From contig JARGGF010000070.1 of NCBI GenBank assembly GCA_029210905.1, forward strand, positions 1 through 10,958: 10,958 nt of DNA, written 5' to 3'. The notes under the pieces are model-generated. The model worked only from the letters and a program-made list of their open reading frames with translations, was not told where the DNA came from and did no database searches. The DNA comes from Bacteroidales bacterium. GTDB lineage: Bacteria; Bacteroidota; Bacteroidia; Bacteroidales; NBLH01. Of this stretch, positions 5,840 to 10,958 are shown piece after piece; positions within the stretch are counted from its first letter, which is position 1, and the number at the start of each line of letters is the position of its first letter. The position numbers and the translations under genes are program-made.

Positions 5840-7477
5840 TTATTTTTTATAGGTCTCAGCCAGTTTTAATGCATTGTATGCGTTTACAATACCTCCGGTT
5901 GAGCTCAATTTTTTAAATTCCATTTTCTTCGATTTTTCACCTGGCACAGTAACCTTAACATCTCCATAATTAGAAACCGATTCCAGTAAAATATTCCTTA
6001 ATTCTTCGGCTTTAAGCTCTGGGTAATAAGATAGTACCAACGCAGCTACACCTGTTACAACCGGAGCAGCCATGCTTGTTCCCTGAGAATTTTTATAATT
6101 ATTTTCTGGCGTGGTAGAGTAAATGGCTTCTCCGGGAGCAAATAACGAAACTGTTTTTTGACCATAATTAGAGAATCCTGCTGCAAAATCGTCATTATCT
6201 TCCCATCCTGAAGCACCAACCTCAATCCATGTTTTGCTCATTTTTTTTGATTTTAAATATTCCGGATTAGGGTAATTTGGGTTTTCATCAGTATTTCTGC
6301 CATCATTTCCTGCAGCATGGACCAATAAAACACCTTTTTTCTCTGCATACTTAACTGCCTTATCTACAACCTCTTTGTAAGGCGAATAGTCTTTCCCAAA
6401 ACTCATGTTAATTATCTTCGCGCCATTATTTACTGCATAATAAATGGAATTGGCAACGTCTTTATCTCTTTCGTCTCCGTCGGGCACGGTTCTGATTACC
6501 ATAATTTTTATATCATTGGCTACACCTTTAATCCCAATATCATTGTTTCTGTTGGCACCAATTATTCCTGCAACATGAGTTCCATGGAAAGGATCCGGCC
6601 CTTTTACTTTATTGTTTCCGTAAAACTTTTCTTTTTTATTGGCATAGTCGTCACCAACAATGGAGCGAGGGTCAAAATCGGTGTTTAAATTATATTCCAC
6701 CTGTTTTTTGTAATAATCTACCCCTTCTTTTAAATCATCAACCGAGGCACCCATAGCAGCAATGGTTCCTAAAATCTGTTTTGCTTTGGCAATCCCCTCT
6801 TCATCACCTTCAATAGCATTTACTTCTTCCAGGGTGTAATCGTTCTTTTTTAATATGGCTTTTACAGTAGAATCAGCCTGATTATATGCCAGCATAAACT
6901 GCCCCAGCATATTATTCATGCCCTTTGCCTCTTGCAATTTTTTTTCATAATCAGCTTTTATTGTTTGATATTCATTGTATTCAGCAAGTTGTTTCCCCTT
7001 AAAATCCGAAGCAGTTTTGCCATCATAGATTTTCTTATACTTTACATACAACCTGGTTAACTCAAGATTATCATGATCCACCATTTCACCTTTAGCATTG
7101 CCTATAAAATTCCAGCCATTGATGTCGTCAATGTAACCGTTTTTGTCATCATCGACTCCGTTTCCGGCAATTTCACCAGTATTTACCCAAATTTTATCTT
7201 TTAGGTCTTCATGGTCAATGTCTATTCCGGAATCAATAATGGCAACAATAACCGTTTTTGATTTTTTATTGGCAAGTAATTCAGCATAAGCTTTTTCTGT
7301 GCTTACACCACGTACTTTATCAGTCTGGTAATCAAGATTAAACCAGTTTTTTGGAGCTTTTATCAGTGTATCAGCCATTGCCACAAAAGTGTTATCAGGC
7401 CTGAAACTGTCTTGTGCGTTAATTATCCCAATACATCCCAATAAAGCTACCGTAATAAATAATTTTTTATACATCAT
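5840..7477 (-). CDS. Secreted S8 subtilisin-family serine protease with long insert (545 aa)
   Basis: A signal peptide (residues 1 to about 21, ending INAQ) directs export. The S8 catalytic triad is complete: Asp82 in IIDSGID, His298 in HGTHVAG and Ser468 in GTSMAAP, with the oxyanion Asn391 in AAGND. A GNGVDDDKNGYIDDINGWNF-type acidic loop (106-124) is common in Bacteroidota subtilases and may bind calcium. Between it and the His motif lies an insert of roughly 150 residues (about 128-285), charged and probably helical, that ordinary subtilisins lack. The C-terminus ends shortly after the catalytic domain (NALKLAETYKK), with no type IX secretion sorting domain, so it probably stays periplasmic or envelope-associated. 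No long propeptide is evident between signal and domain. A perfect TAnnTTTG element lies about 40 nt upstream and a strong terminator follows, so it is likely its own unit. Confidence 0.95.
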   Translation of the reverse strand: MMYKKLFITVALLGCIGIINAQDSFRPDNTFVAMADTLIKAPKNWFNLDYQTDKVRGVSTEKAYAELLANKKSKTVIVAIIDSGIDIDHEDLKDKIWVNTGEIAGNGVDDDKNGYIDDINGWNFIGNAKGEMVDHDNLELTRLYVKYKKIYDGKTASDFKGKQLAEYNEYQTIKADYEKKLQEAKGMNNMLGQFMLAYNQADSTVKAILKKNDYTLEEVNAIEGDEEGIAKAKQILGTIAAMGASVDDLKEGVDYYKKQVEYNLNTDFDPRSIVGDDYANKKEKFYGNNKVKGPDPFHGTHVAGIIGANRNNDIGIKGVANDIKIMVIRTVPDGDERDKDVANSIYYAVNNGAKIINMSFGKDYSPYKEVVDKAVKYAEKKGVLLVHAAGNDGRNTDENPNYPNPEYLKSKKMSKTWIEVGASGWEDNDDFAAGFSNYGQKTVSLFAPGEAIYSTTPENNYKNSQGTSMAAPVVTGVAALVLSYYPELKAEELRNILLESVSNYGDVKVTVPGEKSKKMEFKKLSSTGGIVNAYNALKLAETYKK

Positions 7478-7821
7478 TTTTAAATATTAAATTAATTGGA
7501 ATAAAAATTTTAAAACAAAGATAATTGAATTTGAGTAACTAAAAACTGCAATTTGGTGAATTGAATTATTGACGCCGGATTTTTTCTAAACCTGTTTGCA
7601 GATGGAATAATAAATTGAGCAGGTTCAATTAATTTTCATAATTTTGAAGATATTATAGCGCATAGGTTATTTTGTAAATTGACTAATTATCAGTAATATA
7701 GCCTGTAGATTCCGGGGAAAGGTTTCATCCTTTTTTTCGTGGAAAGTTTATAAAATACCATGCAGTGTCATAGATTTTGAGGAAAAAAATTTGATATTTT
7801 CACAGATAAATACCATTTAAA
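7478..7821. other. 344-nt divergent intergenic region
   Basis: It separates the minus-strand protease from the plus-strand 922-residue protein. The protease promoter lies at its left end. No clear promoter for the right-hand gene is found; TAGATTTTG at 7771-7779 is one base longer than the -7 consensus. No tRNA, small gene or long repeat is visible. Confidence 0.6.
7516..7523 (-). promoter_or_regulatory. -7 element (TAnnTTTG) for the subtilase gene
   Basis: On the minus strand TATCTTTG is a perfect match to the Bacteroidota -7 element, 38 nt before the ATG. The -33 region has only a TTTT run, so the pair is incomplete. Confidence 0.5.
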
Positions 7822-10590
7822 ATGTTAAGAAATAAAGTTACTATTCTTATTACAGTTGCTGTATTAATTGCCATTGCAATAGGTTTGCAATTTTTGAAGG
7901 ATGGGGGCTCCGGCCTTCCGGATTCATTAAAAGCGATCCCTGATGACGCAGCAATTGTTCTTGAGTCGAAAAACTTTGTTAATCTTTTAAACAACATTAA
8001 TAATAATAATCAGTTTAAGCTCGAATTCTCAGAAGTGAAAGAATTCAGCGACTTTTTTGCGCAAGCAGAGTTTATTGACTCACTGTTAAAAACATATAAA
8101 GACGTTCAACGCATTTTTGATGGGAATCAGACCATTCTTTCTGGACATATTTCTGCCAATAATCAATTGGTGCTTTTGGTTGTTGCACCTGTGAAAAACG
8201 AAGCGGACCAGACTGCCATTAAAAATGCCGTAGCCAGGCAAATTGGAGATAAAGCTACCATCAGGCAAAGGCTTTACGAGCAGCAGACCATTTTTGACGT
8301 TGTATATTTTGAGCAAGGGGCTGAGGTAAATGACTTTTCTTACACTTTTGCCAATGGAATTTTTATTTTCAGTCAATCAAAAATTCTTACAGAGGAAGCT
8401 GTTCGCCGCCAAAATTCGGGTTTTTCCCTGGCCACCAATAAGGGTTTTATGTCTATGGCAAAAACCGCAGGAAAAAATGCAGAAATTAATATTTATCTGA
8501 ATTACAGAACTTTACCTAAAAGTTTTAAAAATATTCTGGGTGGCAAGGGCAGTAGTTTTTATGATTTTCTGTCAGGTTTTGCCGAATGGAGCGAGTTTGA
8601 TATGATGTATAAAAACGACGCTTTTTTAATGAGTGGCTTTACCTATTCTGATGATTCTCTCAATAATTATTTGAATATTTTTAAAAACCAGAAAGCTGTT
8701 GAAAATGATTTTTTAGGAGTTTTGCCTGGTAATACCTCTGCTTTTATTGCCTTTAACTTTTCCGATGCCAAAACATGGAGAAAAGCATACATTGAGTATC
8801 TTCAAAAAAGGGGCGAATATGCCAGGCTGGCCTCAAAACTTGATAATATTTCAGCCAGGTATGGTTTAGATGTGCCAGAGTTATTTTATGGAAGTATTGA
8901 AGGTGCAGTTTGTATTAACTGGATGAATACAAATTTGATAAATGGCGATCAGGAAGTGATTGGAATTATGGAGCTTAGAGATGCTGAACTAATGAAAACC
9001 GAACTTGCCCGGATGAAGCCAAAGGATAGTACTTCTGTTGCAAAAATGAGTGTGCCAGTTGCTGTAGGAAATGCAAATGCTTATTCCTTTACCGAAAACT
9101 TCCTGTTTAGTTATTTATTTGGCAATGCATTTGATGCCCTTGAGGCAAATTATTACATGATTTACGGGGACAATTTAATATTGGCCAAAAGTATAGCTGC
9201 CTTGCAAATGTATGATAGAAAAGTCAGAACAGGTTCGCGCTTAAAAGAAGACAAATATTTTATTCAGTTTTCTAATTCATTGTCCTCAGAATCAAATATA
9301 TACCTCTATCTGAATTTTGCAAATTCAAAATCATTGATAGCTGAAAATTTAAACAGTAAGTATCAAAATATCTATTTGGAAAATGCCCAAAAATTTAGCA
9401 AAATACAAGCCCTAGGTTTTCAATATGGAATTTCTAACAATTTGGTTTTTACTAATTTTTATTCAAATTACAACGCTCAGTTTAGAAAATCTAAAAAAAA
9501 CATATGGGAAACTCAGTTAGATACTAGTTTTTCAATGAAACCTGTAATTGTTAAAAATCATAATACAGGAAATAATGAAGTATTGATACAGGATGATGCT
9601 AACAGACTTGTATTAATTAGTGATGAAGGTAAAATATTGTGGAAAAAAACCATCCGGGGCAAAATATTGGGTGAAATTTATCAGATTGACAAATATAAAA
9701 ACAACAAGTTGCAATATATGTTTAATACAGCTCAACAACTGCATCTGGTTGACAGGCTGGGCAATAATGTTGATGGTTTTCCAATAACTTTTAAATCACC
9801 TGCTACCAATGGCATAGCCATTTTCGATTATGATAAAGACAAGGATTATAGGATTGTGGTAGCGTGTGCCAATAAAAATGTTTATTTGCTGACTGCCGAT
9901 GGAGGAAAGGTAGATGGATGGGATTTTGGGCAAACCAAATCGGAAGTCAGTCTTCCTGCACAGCATTTTCTTTTTGATGGAAAAGATTATATAATTTTTG
10001 CTGATAAAACAGTAACGTATATTGTAAATAGGAGGGGTGAAACCAGGATAAAACCTAAATCTGATTTTGAAAAAAGTCCATATACTTCCTACTATTTTGA
10101 AAAGGGTGAGAGCAAAACCGACAGCAGGTTTGTAACAACCGGGAAAAATGGAGATGTGTACTTTATATTTCTGGATGGGCTTGTTAAAAAAATGACCCTG
10201 GGCGAGTTCACTGAAAACCACAGATTTGTCTATGAAGATATATATGGCGATGGGGTTAATTATTTTGTTTACACTGATAAAAACAAGCTTTATGTTTTTA
10301 ATCGTGATAAATCAGTGCGTTTTGAGTTAAAATTTGATGAAGATTTAAAAAATTCATTAAATTTATATCAATTTGGCAAAGGATTAAAATATATTGGGGT
10401 TTCGCCGGAAGGATTAAACCAGGTATTTCTTATCCATCCCGATGGAAAAATTTTAAAAGGTTTTCCAATGCATGGTAATGGAGCTTTTAGTATATCAAAA
10501 TTAAACTTTGCGGATAAGGGAGCTGATTTGAATCTGATTACAGGCAATACTGATAATTTTATCTTTAATTACAAGCTGCCGACAAAATAA
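7822..10590 (+). CDS. DUF3352-like membrane-anchored protein with C-terminal beta-propeller-like region (922 aa)
   Basis: One hydrophobic segment at residues 7-24 after MLRNK makes a signal anchor, so most of the protein should be periplasmic. The N-terminal part (about 30-545) resembles DUF3352 proteins: a LPDSLKAIPDDAAIVLESKN start, repeated phrases such as DFLGVLPGNTSAFIAFNF, and YLNF-type strands. The C-terminal part (about 560-922) has repeats typical of a WD40/PQQ or FG-GAP-like propeller: RLVLISDEGKILWKKTI, HLVDRLGNNVDGFP, IFDYDKDKDYRIVV with aspartates at 669, 671, 673 and 675, VYLLTADGGKVDGWDF, and VFLIHPDGKILKGFP. The propeller could be a binding platform, perhaps BamB-like in style only. 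No enzyme motif is seen. No earlier start is available and no Shine-Dalgarno sequence is seen. It appears monocistronic. Domain assignment by eye; role unknown. Confidence 0.85.
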   Translation: MLRNKVTILITVAVLIAIAIGLQFLKDGGSGLPDSLKAIPDDAAIVLESKNFVNLLNNINNNNQFKLEFSEVKEFSDFFAQAEFIDSLLKTYKDVQRIFDGNQTILSGHISANNQLVLLVVAPVKNEADQTAIKNAVARQIGDKATIRQRLYEQQTIFDVVYFEQGAEVNDFSYTFANGIFIFSQSKILTEEAVRRQNSGFSLATNKGFMSMAKTAGKNAEINIYLNYRTLPKSFKNILGGKGSSFYDFLSGFAEWSEFDMMYKNDAFLMSGFTYSDDSLNNYLNIFKNQKAVENDFLGVLPGNTSAFIAFNFSDAKTWRKAYIEYLQKRGEYARLASKLDNISARYGLDVPELFYGSIEGAVCINWMNTNLINGDQEVIGIMELRDAELMKTELARMKPKDSTSVAKMSVPVAVGNANAYSFTENFLFSYLFGNAFDALEANYYMIYGDNLILAKSIAALQMYDRKVRTGSRLKEDKYFIQFSNSLSSESNIYLYLNFANSKSLIAENLNSKYQNIYLENAQKFSKIQALGFQYGISNNLVFTNFYSNYNAQFRKSKKNIWETQLDTSFSMKPVIVKNHNTGNNEVLIQDDANRLVLISDEGKILWKKTIRGKILGEIYQIDKYKNNKLQYMFNTAQQLHLVDRLGNNVDGFPITFKSPATNGIAIFDYDKDKDYRIVVACANKNVYLLTADGGKVDGWDFGQTKSEVSLPAQHFLFDGKDYIIFADKTVTYIVNRRGETRIKPKSDFEKSPYTSYYFEKGESKTDSRFVTTGKNGDVYFIFLDGLVKKMTLGEFTENHRFVYEDIYGDGVNYFVYTDKNKLYVFNRDKSVRFELKFDEDLKNSLNLYQFGKGLKYIGVSPEGLNQVFLIHPDGKILKGFPMHGNGAFSISKLNFADKGADLNLITGNTDNFIFNYKLPTK

Positions 10591-10619
10591 TAGCTAACAA
10601 GGATAATTCATTAACTTTT

Positions 10620-10635
10620 ATGAACGGCGTAAGCC
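10620..10635 (+). repeat. Copy C of the AACGGC-nn-AAGCC intergenic motif
   Basis: ATGAACGGCGTAAGCC, 30 nt after the upstream stop, matches the copy at 26-41 in 14 of 16 positions and, extended to 10637, the minus-strand copy at 4484-4498 in 12 of 15. Function unknown. Confidence 0.4.
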
Positions 10636-10693
10636 TTCATCGAAGATAATTATTCCTGCGATTTTGTAATATTGAAGGTTTCAATGAATTGAA

Positions 10694-10719
10694 ATCCCGG
10701 GTTTTTCTATATCTGGGAT
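10694..10719 (+). terminator. Weak hairpin, possible terminator of the 922-aa gene
   Basis: ATCCCGG (10694-10700) and CTGGGAT (10713-10719) form seven pairs with one G-T wobble around a 12-nt T-rich loop. The following bases are T-rich but interrupted, and the hairpin is over 100 nt past the stop. Confidence 0.25.
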
Positions 10720-10783
10720 AAGCTGATTTATTATTTATTTTCGAAAATGATTATATTTATTAATAATTCAGGCAAAAAAAGTG

Positions 10784-10819
10784 TCAGGTGAGACAACCAG
10801 TAGCATCCTGATTTTGTCT
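10784..10819 (+). other. Possible H-type pseudoknot in the leader of the last gene
   Basis: Two complementary pairs interleave: TCAGG (10784-10788) with CCTGA (10807-10811), and AGACAA (10791-10796) with TTGTCT (10814-10819). Each can be extended by a G-T pair. The order A, B, A', B' is a pseudoknot layout, about 95 nt before the ATG at 10915. Short stems like these can arise by chance. Confidence 0.25.
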
Positions 10820-10914
10820 TACATATAATTTGGTACAATTTTATTTAGTTCTGAATCGTTAAAGTTTTAATAGACAGAACAATACTTAAGTAACAATTTA
10901 CATAAAACTAATTT

Positions 10915-10958
10915 ATGAAAAATTTCAAAATATTTGCTTTTTTGGTAGCCGGTATATT
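10915..10958 (+). CDS. Start of an exported protein, truncated by the window edge
   Basis: The last 44 bases begin with ATG and read MKNFKIFAFLVAGI without a stop. A basic start followed by a hydrophobic run is a typical signal-peptide beginning, and an A/T-rich leader without Shine-Dalgarno matches the other genes here. Only 14 complete codons are visible, so neither length nor family can be given. Confidence 0.55.
   Translation, partial: MKNFKIFAFLVAGI

Larger units (their letters stand above)
10591..10914. other. 324-nt intergenic region with several small dyads
   Basis: It lies between the 922-residue gene and the next plus-strand gene. It contains the AACGGC motif copy at 10620, a TTTCAAT-GA-ATTGAAA dyad at 10679-10694, a weak hairpin at 10694-10719 and a possible pseudoknot at 10784-10819. 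I find no complete promoter for the gene at 10915 and no additional gene. Confidence 0.5.

Noticed and set aside
5840..5900. Type IX secretion C-terminal domain on the protease
   Set aside because: The protein ends about 75 residues after the catalytic serine without the beta-rich sorting domain.
7717..7737. GAAAGG / CCTTTT hairpin with T-tract as a plus-strand terminator
   Set aside because: The stem is short and weak, and no plus-strand gene ends upstream of it.
8086..8376. Minus-strand 96-codon frame
   Set aside because: It is antisense to the 922-residue gene and has no recognisable features.
9796..10221. Minus-strand 141-codon frame
   Set aside because: It is antisense to the propeller-like region of the 922-residue gene, with no sign of a start signal.

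Overview
The window looks like chromosomal DNA from a member of the phylum Bacteroidota, probably in or near the Bacteroidales/Marinilabiliales; the family is not determined. The evidence is AT-rich DNA, starts without a Shine-Dalgarno sequence, several matches to the Bacteroidota housekeeping promoter (TTTG, about 20 nt, TAnnTTTG), signal peptides ending in -AQ, and families typical of the phylum: a DUF2147 secreted protein, a PorT-like outer-membrane barrel, a secreted S8 protease with a long insert, and a large DUF3352-like envelope protein. There is no rRNA, tRNA, CRISPR array or intact insertion sequence.

Layout. Positions 1-157 hold a GC-rich segment unlike the rest. Two minus-strand genes follow: an unrecognised lipoprotein (158-1312) and, upstream of it, a TRIC/UPF0126 (YicG-like) membrane protein (1548-2156). 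A divergent intergenic region leads into three plus-strand genes: a conserved protein of unknown function with a sigma-54-type promoter (2366-3109), a DUF2147 secreted protein ending in a clear terminator (3290-3748), and a small outer-membrane beta-barrel protein (3840-4412). The convergent gap 4413-4665 carries an array of CTTTGTG-like heptamers in inverted halves. Two minus-strand genes follow: a membrane-anchored alpha/beta hydrolase (4666-5757) and a secreted subtilisin-family protease (5840-7477), separated by a strong terminator hairpin. After a 344-nt divergent gap comes a 922-residue membrane-anchored protein with a beta-propeller-like C-terminal half (7822-10590). A 324-nt gap with several small dyads precedes the first codons of another exported protein (from 10915).

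How the genes relate. Most encode cell-envelope or exported products, but each appears to be its own transcription unit, and I see no pathway or operon joining them. The best leads are the sigma-54-type promoter of the 2366-3109 gene, the long hairpin over that gene's stop codon, the heptamer array in the convergent gap, and a short GGC-N4-GCC motif in three intergenic places. I do not see an obvious new multi-gene system such as a defence island, secretion cluster or biosynthetic cluster.
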